From NCBI GenBank assembly GCA_964429355.1, contig CAYSCH010000205.1, positions 1-16,654 of the forward strand: a DNA stretch of 16,654 nt, given 5' to 3'. This document shows, one piece after another, positions 1-7,763 of this stretch. The notes under the pieces were generated by a model. That model had not been told where the DNA came from and ran no database searches. It saw only the letters and a program-made list of their open reading frames with translations. The DNA comes from JAAYAY01 sp964429355 (GTDB taxonomy: Bacteria; Planctomycetota; Planctomycetia; Pirellulales; Thermoguttaceae). The position numbers and the translations under genes were made by a program. The stretch's first letter is position 1, and every line of letters starts with the position of its first letter.

Positions 1-1
1 C

Positions 2-214
2 AACCTCGACGTGATCAAGACCGCGGACTGGATCATCGATCTCGGACCTGAAGGTGGCGAGGGGGGGGGGCGGGTCATGGCCACCGGTACCCCGGAAATG
101 CTGGCCGGGCTGGCAGACAACCATACAGGGCGGTATCTGCGGACTGTCTTGAATGGTTCCACCGATGTCGGAAAGGATGACTTCCCCGACTGGAGTGCAA
201 ACGGCGAGGAATAG
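2..214 (+). CDS. uvrA: UvrA excinuclease ABC subunit A, C-terminal fragment
   Basis: This is the last 70 codons of a gene that begins left of the window. The visible protein starts N-L-D-V-I-K-T-A-D-W and continues with IIDLGPEGGEGGGRV and an ATGTPE stretch. Together these are the signature end of the second ABC ATPase domain of UvrA: the conserved Asp-Leu-Gly-Pro-Glu-Gly-Gly segment follows the H-loop region. UvrA dimers scan DNA for helix-distorting lesions and load UvrB in nucleotide excision repair in the cytoplasm. After the conserved core there is a short, non-conserved, acidic tail ending in GEE. The reading frame crosses a run of ten G (61-70) that encodes the conserved Gly triplet. 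The frame stays intact through it, so the gene appears functional as far as can be seen. Confidence 0.93.
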   Translation, partial: NLDVIKTADWIIDLGPEGGEGGGRVMATGTPEMLAGLADNHTGRYLRTVLNGSTDVGKDDFPDWSANGEE

Positions 215-234
215 CTCTCGTCCGCTCCGTCGCG

Positions 235-260
235 GGGCCGGAAAGCTCGCTCCGGCCCTT
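235..260 (+). terminator. Possible terminator hairpin after uvrA
   Basis: GGGCCGGA (235-242) pairs perfectly with TCCGGCCC (251-258) around an 8-base loop, 20 bases after the uvrA stop. Only two T follow, so it is a weak intrinsic terminator by the usual rule. It sits between the convergent ends of uvrA and the htrA-like gene and could act in either direction or simply protect the 3' end. Confidence 0.45.
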
Positions 261-366
261 ACCGGCTTTCTCCACCGAAGAAGACCGGCGATGGGTCTTG
301 TTCCACCGATTGCGCGGATGGCGCCATCGCAGCATCTATTGGCGAGGAGACAGCCGAAAGGTCAAC

Positions 367-1542
367 TCACTCGTCTGCGTCCAACACAACCGGCACCGCC
401 GTCTGTCGGCCGTCGCGCAGGATATTCACCGTAACCCGGTCGCCGGGCTGATAACTCTCGACCACGGCAAGGAGTTCTTCCACGGTACGTACCGGTTGGC
501 CGTTGACGCCCACGATCATATCGGCTGCAGTCCGGTCCACTTCCGTATACTCAAAAACCACGGGGCCCTGACGGCGCTGCCGCCGTTCATACTTCGGTCC
601 GTTCAGGCCGGCCCGTTCCGCTGCTCCGCCCGACAGTAATTGCACGATTCGGAGGCCGTTGGGTGTTTCCGAGACAATTTCGATTCCGATATCTGCGCGG
701 ACAACTCGCCCCTTCTCAATCAACTGGGGCACAATCCGTGCAATCGTGTTGATGGGGATCGCAAAGCCGATCCCTACACTCTCCTGCGACCTGCTGGCAA
801 TCGCCTGGTTGATCCCGATCATCTTCCCGGATGTGTTCAGGAGAGGACCACCCGAATTACCAGGGTTGATGTCGGCGTCGATCTGAATCATGTGCTCCAT
901 GCGCCGGTTCCGTCTCGGACTGGGCAGTTGCCGGTTCAGACTCGCGATGATACCTGTGCTCAAGGTCCGCTGAAGCCCGAACGGATTGCCGATCGCGTAG
1001 ACTCGCTGTCCCACCAGCAAGCTCGACGAGTCGCCAAAAACGACCGGAAAAAGCGATCCGGCGGGCGCTGCAATCTGGAGAACAGCCACATCCGTGTTGC
1101 GGTCGATGCCGAGCACCTCGGCCTCGTAGGTAATTCCGTCAAACAAGGTCACCTGGATCTGCCTGGCGTCTTCGACGACGTGATAGTTCGTCAGGATACG
1201 CCCCTGTTTGTCGAGCACGACTCCACTGCCGGCTCCATCGGCAGGTACCTCAAACATGAAGAAGCCGTCCGACTGGACGCTCTTTGTGCTGATATTGACG
1301 ACACCGCGATTCACGCCCTCGTAGACTCGAATGTGGACTTTCTCTTCCTCGGTCAGTCCCCCATAATCCGGCGCCGGAGGTGGTGTTACTGCAATCGTGG
1401 TCAAGGGAGAAGCTGGAGCCTTTCCCGGTTCCTGGGCAATCGTCACCGGAATGGGCGTCTGCTCGCCGGTTATGTAAACGGCCACCATGGCCCCAATCAA
1501 TGCCGAAAAAACGCACATCGCCAAAGCTCGTCTGTTCCCCAT
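367..1542 (-). CDS. HtrA/DegP-type trypsin-like serine protease with PDZ domain
   Basis: A 391-residue envelope protease of the S1C (Deg/HtrA) family, which degrades or processes misfolded exported proteins. An N-terminal hydrophobic segment (about residues 6-24) should act as a membrane anchor or signal. A Pro/Ala-rich linker follows to about residue 60. The trypsin-like domain then carries the full catalytic triad: His121 in NYHVVEDA, Asp151 in NTDVAVLQI and Ser230 in GNSGGPL. A single PDZ domain fills about residues 283-388 and contains an Arg-rich insertion around 316-330. The start at 1542 is preferred over an in-frame ATG at 1797 because AGGGAAGGA lies just upstream and the hydrophobic segment then falls at the N-terminus. 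The gene is divergent from the acidic secreted protein gene. One PDZ makes it DegS-like in architecture, but no direct evidence supports a sigma-E role, so no symbol is given. Confidence 0.92.
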   Translation of the reverse strand: MGNRRALAMCVFSALIGAMVAVYITGEQTPIPVTIAQEPGKAPASPLTTIAVTPPPAPDYGGLTEEEKVHIRVYEGVNRGVVNISTKSVQSDGFFMFEVPADGAGSGVVLDKQGRILTNYHVVEDARQIQVTLFDGITYEAEVLGIDRNTDVAVLQIAAPAGSLFPVVFGDSSSLLVGQRVYAIGNPFGLQRTLSTGIIASLNRQLPSPRRNRRMEHMIQIDADINPGNSGGPLLNTSGKMIGINQAIASRSQESVGIGFAIPINTIARIVPQLIEKGRVVRADIGIEIVSETPNGLRIVQLLSGGAAERAGLNGPKYERRQRRQGPVVFEYTEVDRTAADMIVGVNGQPVRTVEELLAVVESYQPGDRVTVNILRDGRQTAVPVVLDADE

Positions 1543-1951
1543 GCATCCGTCCTTCCCTAATTCAGTTTCTGGCAGAGGATCGAGGTTATTGTATACCCAG
1601 TCGCGGCACTCACGAAGAGATAACATGTGGGACTTTGCGGTCAATGGCCCGCGAATCGGCGCATGCCTCCCCTTCGTACTAAGTTGCCTATTTTCCGCGG
1701 CACGACCGCCATACTTTGCCAAATAGACGACGAATTCTCGGCAATCTTGCCGTATAACCGGACAGACCGGATCATGCGATTTAATTTCCCATAACACCTG
1801 GAGAGCCTCATTGACTTATATGTATGTGATTCGCTAATGCCCCCAGTTTTCCTGCTCCGATACGTTGGACAAAAGTAGTCGTAAACGCGAACCGAGTTCG
1901 CGAGGCACATGCCGTTCACGTGGTCGAGGCATTCCTGGGAGGAAACAGGTA
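1543..1951. other. Divergent intergenic region between the HtrA and acidic-protein genes
   Basis: This 409-base stretch has no convincing gene. It separates two divergent genes and should hold both promoters. On the plus strand there is a TTGACT/GCTAAT pair (1811-1838). On the minus strand a TACAAT hexamer (complement of 1588-1593) could be a -10 for the protease gene, but no good -35 is placed before it. The open frames that extend both genes into this region (from 1797 on the minus strand, from 1865 on the plus) lack ribosome-binding sites and would put residues ahead of the signal sequences. Confidence 0.5.
1811..1838 (+). promoter_or_regulatory. Candidate sigma-70 promoter for the acidic secreted protein gene
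   Basis: TTGACT (1811-1816, five of six matches to TTGACA) is followed after 16 bases by GCTAAT (1833-1838, four of six matches to TATAAT). Transcription would begin near 1845, leaving a leader of roughly 107 bases before the start at 1952. The -10 match is weak, so this is a suggestion only. Confidence 0.35.
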
Positions 1952-3175
1952 ATGAGTCACTATTTCAGCCCAAGACGTTTGGTACACTTTCTGCTCGGCG
2001 GTACAGCAATCTGGATGGGAACCGCCTTCGCCAGTCCGTTGTGTTCCTGCGAGTTGGACTTGCCGCCCAAACTGGCCAGTGCGCCGGATGCTTTGGGCGT
2101 CCCCGAACATTCCTCCCAACCTTCGATCCTGCCCGCGGCTTCTCTGGCCGGAGATGAAGCCACTTTTTGGGACAACGGTCCTGTACAGGACGATTGGTAT
2201 TCCGAAGACTCCGATCACTGCGAACATGATTCGTCTGTGGCAGCGACCGGCGGTGCCGACGGCCTTGTCGACAAGCCTGCACTGTCGGTGTACAGGAATC
2301 TGGAATCTGGCGACGAACACTCTGAGTGCGACTATGGTGAGGTTTATGGAACACGCGATAGTGACGTTGTGCAGCAGGTAGCAAGCGAAGCGGAAGTTGC
2401 CAGCGAGAGTGCGAAGTCATACGGGTCGGACTGGGAGGACTACTACTACGGAGACGACTACGAGAATGCCGGACAGGCAACCGAAGACCAAGCAACAGTC
2501 GCTGTGAAGCCAATGGTTGACGAGGTATGTGCTGAGGAAGCCTGGGTCGAAGAATATGAATACGACTACGGTACCGACATCTGTGACGACAGCAAGGAAA
2601 ACGCTGAAGAGAAGCTCGATCTCTGTGCCTGGCAACCGTCTGATTTGCTCAAGGATGCCGACATCGGGCTGATCCAATCGCTCGAACGGCTTTCGGACTC
2701 GGCGGGCACGCTGCGACGAGCCCAGTTGAACGAGTACATCGAAGGGCTCGGTTTCGAGGCGATTGATTTTGTCTACCGTTACGAAGATGCCACCGGAATG
2801 GACGTGCTCAGTCTGGCCGCCGAACGCTCGAAAATTGCGGCTCTTCTGGCTTCCTATCGCTTGGTCCAGCAGGACACAATCGGCATGGATGAAGCGGTAG
2901 AACTCCTGGAGAACTCGCTTTCAGAACTGAGCCCGGGCTGGATTGAGGCAGTGGGGAGTATGACCGCCCCGTCGGAACCTACGGTTTCCCGATCACACCC
3001 CGTGGTTGATGCCATCGTGGCAGCCGCAAACCGCTCCGCGGCAAGTCTCGACGCTCTGGCCTCCGCGATTTCCAGTCGACTCGCGAACGTCCCGTGGGAC
3101 GAACTCTCGGGCCGTTTGCGCGAAATCCGCTCGGCATTCCGGCCCTTGGGAAGTGATGACGGCCTCACCTACTGA
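1952..3175 (+). CDS. Secreted acidic Asp/Glu/Tyr- and Cys-containing protein of unknown function
   Basis: I do not recognise this 407-residue protein. It begins with a signal peptide: basic residues at 8-9, a hydrophobic core at about 11-25, and a likely cleavage after an Ala-Phe-Ala-Ser motif near 28. The mature N-terminal half (about 30-225) is low-complexity, strongly acidic and rich in Tyr, with clusters such as DWEDYYYGDDYE (160-171) and EEYEYDYG (200-207). All seven cysteines (31, 33, 90, 126, 193, 211, 225) are confined to this half. The C-terminal half (about 230-395) changes character and looks alpha-helical and folded, with many Leu, Ala and Ser. The start is set by GGGAGG (1938-1943) nine bases before ATG; an in-frame ATG at 1865 is rejected because it would bury the signal peptide. 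It stands alone between a possible promoter and a strong terminator. An extracellular or cell-surface role is an inference from the export signal only. Confidence 0.8.
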   Translation: MSHYFSPRRLVHFLLGGTAIWMGTAFASPLCSCELDLPPKLASAPDALGVPEHSSQPSILPAASLAGDEATFWDNGPVQDDWYSEDSDHCEHDSSVAATGGADGLVDKPALSVYRNLESGDEHSECDYGEVYGTRDSDVVQQVASEAEVASESAKSYGSDWEDYYYGDDYENAGQATEDQATVAVKPMVDEVCAEEAWVEEYEYDYGTDICDDSKENAEEKLDLCAWQPSDLLKDADIGLIQSLERLSDSAGTLRRAQLNEYIEGLGFEAIDFVYRYEDATGMDVLSLAAERSKIAALLASYRLVQQDTIGMDEAVELLENSLSELSPGWIEAVGSMTAPSEPTVSRSHPVVDAIVAAANRSAASLDALASAISSRLANVPWDELSGRLREIRSAFRPLGSDDGLTY

Positions 3176-3219
3176 GACCGATCTTTATATCAGAACGGCT
3201 TGAGCAAGAGCCAATCGCC

Positions 3220-3253
3220 GCCTGCCGGAGCTACTTCGGCAGGCTTGTTTTTT
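3220..3253 (+). terminator. Rho-independent terminator after the acidic secreted protein gene
   Basis: GCCTGCCG (3220-3227) and CGGCAGGC (3237-3244) form a perfect 8-bp GC-rich stem with a 9-base loop. It is followed by TTGTTTTTT. It lies 44 bases after the stop codon and is a textbook intrinsic terminator, making the upstream gene monocistronic. Confidence 0.87.
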
Positions 3254-3338
3254 GTAACCCGTATGTGGGGGTTGCCGGTACGACCCGTCATCACCAACTC
3301 ACACAGACCACCAATTTTGCGCAGACGCGAGATTTTCC

Positions 3339-3368
3339 TTGGCATCGCTCGCAGAGCTTGAGTAGAAT
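3339..3368 (+). promoter_or_regulatory. Candidate sigma-70 promoter for the VWA/Gly-Met protein gene
   Basis: TTGGCA (3339-3344, five of six matches) and TAGAAT (3363-3368, five of six) are separated by 18 bases. The predicted transcript starts near 3375 and would carry a leader of about 213 bases before the start codon at 3588. This is the best promoter-like pair in the gap. Confidence 0.5.
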
Positions 3369-3587
3369 GAATCCGTAGTATCGACAGGCATTCTCTTCGC
3401 ACATCAGGGACCAAAAAACGTCGTTCAGTGCCCATTTAGGGTGGTTGAATGGGTCCAAGTGTGTGGTTTCAGAGAAAGTCTGCTGGTCGATGCCAGGTAG
3501 TTCGTTTTGTGCGATCCGTATATAGGGACGGGCTGTCGATGCGGAACACGACGGTCCTATCGCTTTTCTGCGCCGGAGTTCCCAAAG

Positions 3588-6500
3588 ATGTCGAAACACT
3601 GTGGTTTCCGATTGGCTCTTGTGCTGGTGGTTGCGGTCTTGACCGCCGTGATCGCTTTCCCTGCCTTGGGCGCTGACCCGAGCTCCGAGGCGGCTCGGCT
3701 CGAAACTTACGCCCATGCCGACGGGGCGACGAACTACTTTGCCCTTGGCCTGGAAGCGGACTTGCCCGCGTCGGCTGAGACCCCTGAGGTCGTCGTCCTG
3801 TTTGACACATCAGCCAGTCAGGCGGGCCAGATCCGTGCCGATGGCTTGGCTGCCCTTAATTCGATGCTGGCAAACCTGGGTGAGGGGACGCAAGTTCACC
3901 TCATGGCCGTCGATGTCAATGCAGTGCCGATGAACGAGGGCTTCACTGCTCCTGGTAGTGAGGCGATGGCCCAGGCGTTGGTCAAGCTCGATAATCGAGT
4001 TCCCCTGGGGGCCACGGACATGAAGAAGGCCCTCGAATCGGCCGTCGCGGCATTCGACAAGAGTTCCACTCGTCCGAAGTCCGTCATTTATGTCGGCGAC
4101 GGAATCAGCGCCGCGAATTTCATGGGCACCGACGCTTTTGATGCCGTTGTGACCGAGCTGGTGGACAACCGAATTCCTGTCACGGTTCATGCCATTGGGC
4201 CGAAAGTCGACCAGCCTGCCCTCAGTGCACTGGCGGGCCAAACCGGCGGGGCCATGATTGCGGATTGGAGCGAGGCACTCCCTGAACAGGTTGGTGTGGA
4301 ACTTGCGGCTGCGGCAAAAGCCACCGTGGTGTGGCCCCAGCAAGATAAGGTCGTTTTCCCGGGCGGATTCGAAGTCTTCCCCATGAAGATGCCCCCGTTG
4401 CGGAGCGACCGCGATACCGTGTTAATCGGAAAATATGAAGCAGCTCAGAAGGGACCGTTCGAGATCGCCGCTACGGTGAATACGGCAGCTGGCCCCAAGC
4501 CGCTCAAGTGGACGGCAAACGCTGCACCCTCCAGTGGCGACAACAACTATCTGGTAGCCCTCGTCGATATGGCCCAATTGGACGGTGGACTGACCCTGCC
4601 GGTCGTCGGATCGTCGAGCCTGGACGCGGTTCGCAAGTACATCAACACGGGCGGAGCCACCTTGGGCCAATTGGGTGCTCAGGCCCTCAGTGCGGGTGAA
4701 TTGGACAAAGCCGAACAACTGGCAAGAAGTGCTTTGGTCAAGGATCCCGACAGTCCCGAGGCACAAACGATCCTGCGAGCAGTGGAGAAGAAGCGGGGTG
4801 AACCGGAAGCCTTGAACGTTGCTGCAGATACCTCGGCCGCGACCACCCAAACCGCTCCGCTGGATGACGCAGGCAACTTTGCCTTTGAAGTCGAAGCGAT
4901 GAATAAGGCTTTCCAGCAGATGATCGAGAGCGAAACTCGAAATATCATCGATCAGGCTCGCCGCGGTCTGGAAACCGATCCCGAACTCTCGATCTACAAT
5001 CTCAAGAATCAGATCGAGACGGTCCGTGGCCTGACGGAACTGGACCCCGATCGCGCGGACCAATTGCTTGATATGCTCCAGGCGGCAGTTCGCCAGGCGC
5101 AGCAGCGAAAGGCGGTTGTCGAGAAGCGAAATCAGGAGCAGCAGGAACGGATTGCTGTCGCTCGCGAACAGGAATACATCCTCGACGAGATCGAGCAACG
5201 CGAGGACAAGATCAAGCAGCTCATGCGTCGGTTCAATTCGCTAATGGAGGAAGGCAAGTATCGTTATGCGGAAGAAGCCGCCGCGTGGGAGGTGCAGAAG
5301 ATCGATCCCGGGAATGTTGCCGGCGTTGCCGGAATTATGAATGCGAGAACCGAGGGCTATTTCTCCGACTTCATGATGCTGCGAGTGAAACGTCAGAAAG
5401 GCGTGGTCGACGCCCTTTATCAGGCAGAGCTCGCCCACATTCCCTTCCCGGATGAACCGCCAATTCTGTATCCGCCGGCTGAAGTGTGGGCAGAGTTGAC
5501 CGAGCGCCGTCAGGACCGGTATCGATCCATGGATCTGTCCGAGCCTGGTTCGAACGAGAGGAAGATCCGAAACGCGCTGGACGAGAAGACGACGGTGGAG
5601 TTCATCGACGAACCGCTCAGCGGCGTCGTGCAGTACCTGAAGGACTATCATGGCATCGAGATTCAGATCGACACCAAGGCGCTGGAAGATGTGAGCATGG
5701 GAACCGACACTCCGGTTGCCAAGTCACTCGACGGGGTCTCGTTGCGTTCGGCGCTCCGACTCATTTTGAGTGACCTGGAGCTGACGTACGTGATTCGCGA
5801 TGAAGTGTTGATGATCACCACGCCCGAGGAGGCCGAACTCCAACTGACCACCAAGGTGTATCCTGTCGCCGACCTCGTGGTCCCCGCGACTCCCATATCG
5901 TCCATGGGCGGCATGGGAGGTATGGGTGGCATGATGGGTGGCATGGGAGGTATGGGCGGTATGATGGGTGGCATGGGTGGCATGGGTGGCATGGGTGGCA
6001 TGGGTATGGGTGGCATGGGCGGTATGGGCGGTATGGGAGGTGGGTTCATGAATGTGCCCGGCGACCCCCGCAACCAGCTCGATCCCCGCAACAAGCTCAT
6101 TCGGGACGCTATCAACGGCGCTGCCCCGTTTCAGGCCTTCGCCGTCAAAGACGATCTCACCCTGACGCCCGAGACCGTGTCGCCGGCGAAACCTGCGACC
6201 GAGGACTTCGAGCCGATCGATGTCCGGTTGCCCGAGGGGGTGGAGCCAGCGGATCACTGGAACGCTTACTTCGAGAAGCATCGGCCCGAGCAGGCGGCTG
6301 TCCGACAGGCGGTTCGTGATCTGATGGCGTCGCAGCAATACGATTCGACGGTGGCGTTTATCCAGACCGCGCTCCGAAAGGATTCTCCCCAGCCTTGGAT
6401 GTATGAAGCCATGGCCCTGGCCATGCAGGCAGGCGGCCATCCAAAAGAGGATATCGAGCGAGCGGTGTTATCGGCAGTCGATTTCTGTGACAATCCGGTC

Positions 6501-7730
6501 GAGCTGCTGTTCCTCGGAGTCTACATGGATCGGCTTGGATTGGACCAGCGGGCTTTGCAGATCTATCGCCAAGTGTCGCAAATGTCGCCGACCAGTCCCG
6601 AGCCCTACGTGCATGGCCTTCGTCTCGCCCAACGGATTAACGACGAAGCTGGAATTCAGTGGGCCACGATCGGGATCTTGAGCCAGGCATGGCAATCGGA
6701 TCGCCAGGACGTCTGGAAGTCCGGTATGCAATCAGCCCAGGCCATGCTGCAGAAGCTCCGCGATGAAAAACGAACCAAGGAGGCGGACTCCTACAAAGCG
6801 GCACTCGACGAGGCACTGGTCCGCGATTGTGTGGTTACCGTGAGTTGGACGGGCACCGCGGACGTGGACATGCTGATTGAAGAGCCAAGCGGTACGATCT
6901 GTTCCCACCGCTCCCCGCGGACGACCGCCGGCGGCGTGATGGGAAGCGACGCATCCTCGAGTCTCGAGGGTGTCGGCAATTCCGTTGAGATCTATGCGTG
7001 CCCCAAGGCATTCTCGGGCAATTATCGCATGTTGCTCCGTCGCGTTTGGGGTGAGTTGACTGCTGGAAAGGTCACCGTTCAGATTCACACCGACTATGGA
7101 ACAACGAAGCAGAAGACCCTTGAAAAGAGGATCGAACTAGGCGATCAGGAAGCGATGGTCGTGTTCGACGTAGAGAACGGACGACGCAAGGAGTCGCTTG
7201 CCGAGTGTCAGGTGGCCAACGCCGTCGCGGACCAATTGGCTTTCAATACGAAAATCATCACACAACGCCATGACGTTCTGGCCCAGCAGATTGCCGGCCA
7301 GACGGATTTAGGATCCCTTTCCGACTTCTGGCGGTCGGGGGGAGGAGGAGGGGGCAATAATGTTTCCCCGTTCCTGGTGCGCAGCGGCGCCGTCGGATAT
7401 CAGCCAGTGATCCAGACCCTCAGCGAAGGGGCCAGTTTCGCGGCCATGGCCGTCATCTCCGCCGATCGGCGATATGTTCGCGTGAGTCCAAGCCCCATGT
7501 TCTCGGGAATTGCTGAAGTCAACGTATTCAACATGGCAAGCGGTGCCAATACGCAGGGACGGGGCGGAACGGGTGGACAGGGCTTTTCTGGTATGCAGGG
7601 CGGTGGCGGCTTTGGTGGTATGGGTGGCGGCATGGGCGGTATGGGTGGCGGCTTCGGTGGCATGGGTGGCGGCATGGGAGGTATGGGTGGCGGCATGGGA
7701 GGCATGGGAGGCGGCATGGGATTCCAGTAG
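3588..7730 (+). CDS. Large exported VWA protein with STN-like, TPR-like, DUF2135-like and Gly/Met-rich regions
   Basis: A 1380-residue protein whose function I cannot name. The signal peptide is residues 1-29, ending Pro-Ala-Leu-Gly-Ala. A VWA domain (about 65-230) has an apparently complete MIDAS metal site: DTSAS (Asp73, Ser75, Ser77), Thr143 in GATD and Asp171 in VGDG. TPR-like helices follow at 362-404, then a charged coiled coil at about 490-575. Residues 668-750 resemble the short STN/secretin N-terminal domain. Gly-Met block one is 773-820. More TPR-like helices span 902-1058. A DUF2135-like beta domain (about 1082-1183) has the DVDMLIEEPSG and TTAGG motifs. Residues 1265-1320 include VGYQPVI and SADRRYVR, resembling a motif I recall from planctomycete secretin-like proteins. 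Gly-Met block two (1325-1380) ends the chain. The start at 3588 follows GGAG (3574-3577) and gives a clean signal peptide; the frame is open from 3507. An envelope scaffold or adhesion role is inference. Confidence 0.85.
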   Translation: MSKHCGFRLALVLVVAVLTAVIAFPALGADPSSEAARLETYAHADGATNYFALGLEADLPASAETPEVVVLFDTSASQAGQIRADGLAALNSMLANLGEGTQVHLMAVDVNAVPMNEGFTAPGSEAMAQALVKLDNRVPLGATDMKKALESAVAAFDKSSTRPKSVIYVGDGISAANFMGTDAFDAVVTELVDNRIPVTVHAIGPKVDQPALSALAGQTGGAMIADWSEALPEQVGVELAAAAKATVVWPQQDKVVFPGGFEVFPMKMPPLRSDRDTVLIGKYEAAQKGPFEIAATVNTAAGPKPLKWTANAAPSSGDNNYLVALVDMAQLDGGLTLPVVGSSSLDAVRKYINTGGATLGQLGAQALSAGELDKAEQLARSALVKDPDSPEAQTILRAVEKKRGEPEALNVAADTSAATTQTAPLDDAGNFAFEVEAMNKAFQQMIESETRNIIDQARRGLETDPELSIYNLKNQIETVRGLTELDPDRADQLLDMLQAAVRQAQQRKAVVEKRNQEQQERIAVAREQEYILDEIEQREDKIKQLMRRFNSLMEEGKYRYAEEAAAWEVQKIDPGNVAGVAGIMNARTEGYFSDFMMLRVKRQKGVVDALYQAELAHIPFPDEPPILYPPAEVWAELTERRQDRYRSMDLSEPGSNERKIRNALDEKTTVEFIDEPLSGVVQYLKDYHGIEIQIDTKALEDVSMGTDTPVAKSLDGVSLRSALRLILSDLELTYVIRDEVLMITTPEEAELQLTTKVYPVADLVVPATPISSMGGMGGMGGMMGGMGGMGGMMGGMGGMGGMGGMGMGGMGGMGGMGGGFMNVPGDPRNQLDPRNKLIRDAINGAAPFQAFAVKDDLTLTPETVSPAKPATEDFEPIDVRLPEGVEPADHWNAYFEKHRPEQAAVRQAVRDLMASQQYDSTVAFIQTALRKDSPQPWMYEAMALAMQAGGHPKEDIERAVLSAVDFCDNPVELLFLGVYMDRLGLDQRALQIYRQVSQMSPTSPEPYVHGLRLAQRINDEAGIQWATIGILSQAWQSDRQDVWKSGMQSAQAMLQKLRDEKRTKEADSYKAALDEALVRDCVVTVSWTGTADVDMLIEEPSGTICSHRSPRTTAGGVMGSDASSSLEGVGNSVEIYACPKAFSGNYRMLLRRVWGELTAGKVTVQIHTDYGTTKQKTLEKRIELGDQEAMVVFDVENGRRKESLAECQVANAVADQLAFNTKIITQRHDVLAQQIAGQTDLGSLSDFWRSGGGGGGNNVSPFLVRSGAVGYQPVIQTLSEGASFAAMAVISADRRYVRVSPSPMFSGIAEVNVFNMASGANTQGRGGTGGQGFSGMQGGGGFGGMGGGMGGMGGGFGGMGGGMGGMGGGMGGMGGGMGFQ
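5904..6046 (+). repeat. Internal (Gly-Gly-Met)n coding repeat
   Basis: Tandem in-frame units of the type GGY-ATG-GGN encode about 47 residues of Gly-Gly-Met with occasional Met-Met. The codons vary (GGC, GGT, GGA), yet the array is close to a 9-base repeat at DNA level. It links the STN-like region to the second TPR-like region, so it probably acts as a flexible or sticky linker. Unit number could change by slippage without a frameshift. Confidence 0.85.
7560..7727 (+). repeat. C-terminal Gly/Met/Phe-rich coding repeat
   Basis: The protein ends in about 55 residues built from GGMGGG and GGFGGM units, finishing Gly-Met-Gly-Phe-Gln. The DNA is a near-tandem array of about 18 bases (GGTATGGGTGGCGGCATG-like). 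It resembles the internal Gly-Met block but with longer Gly runs and Phe substitutions, so the two are related in style but not simple copies. Confidence 0.85.
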
Positions 7731-7763
7731 GCTGAGAATCCCCGCTCAGATACGACAATTCAT

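Larger units (their letters stand above)
3176..3587. other. Intergenic region with terminator, promoter and long leader
   Basis: This 412-base gap holds the terminator at 3220-3253 and a candidate promoter at 3339-3368. It then continues as an apparent 5' untranslated leader of about 210 bases before the VWA protein gene. Small open frames on either strand lack ribosome-binding sites and recognisable content. I see no known riboswitch in the leader. Confidence 0.5.

Noticed and set aside
640..1560. A 306-codon plus-strand frame opposite the HtrA gene
   Set aside because: The minus-strand protein has an intact catalytic triad and PDZ domain, while the plus-strand frame has no family features or ribosome site.
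3507..3587. A 27-residue N-terminal extension of the VWA protein
   Set aside because: It would place Cys- and Arg-rich residues ahead of a clear signal peptide, and GGAG precedes the ATG at 3588.
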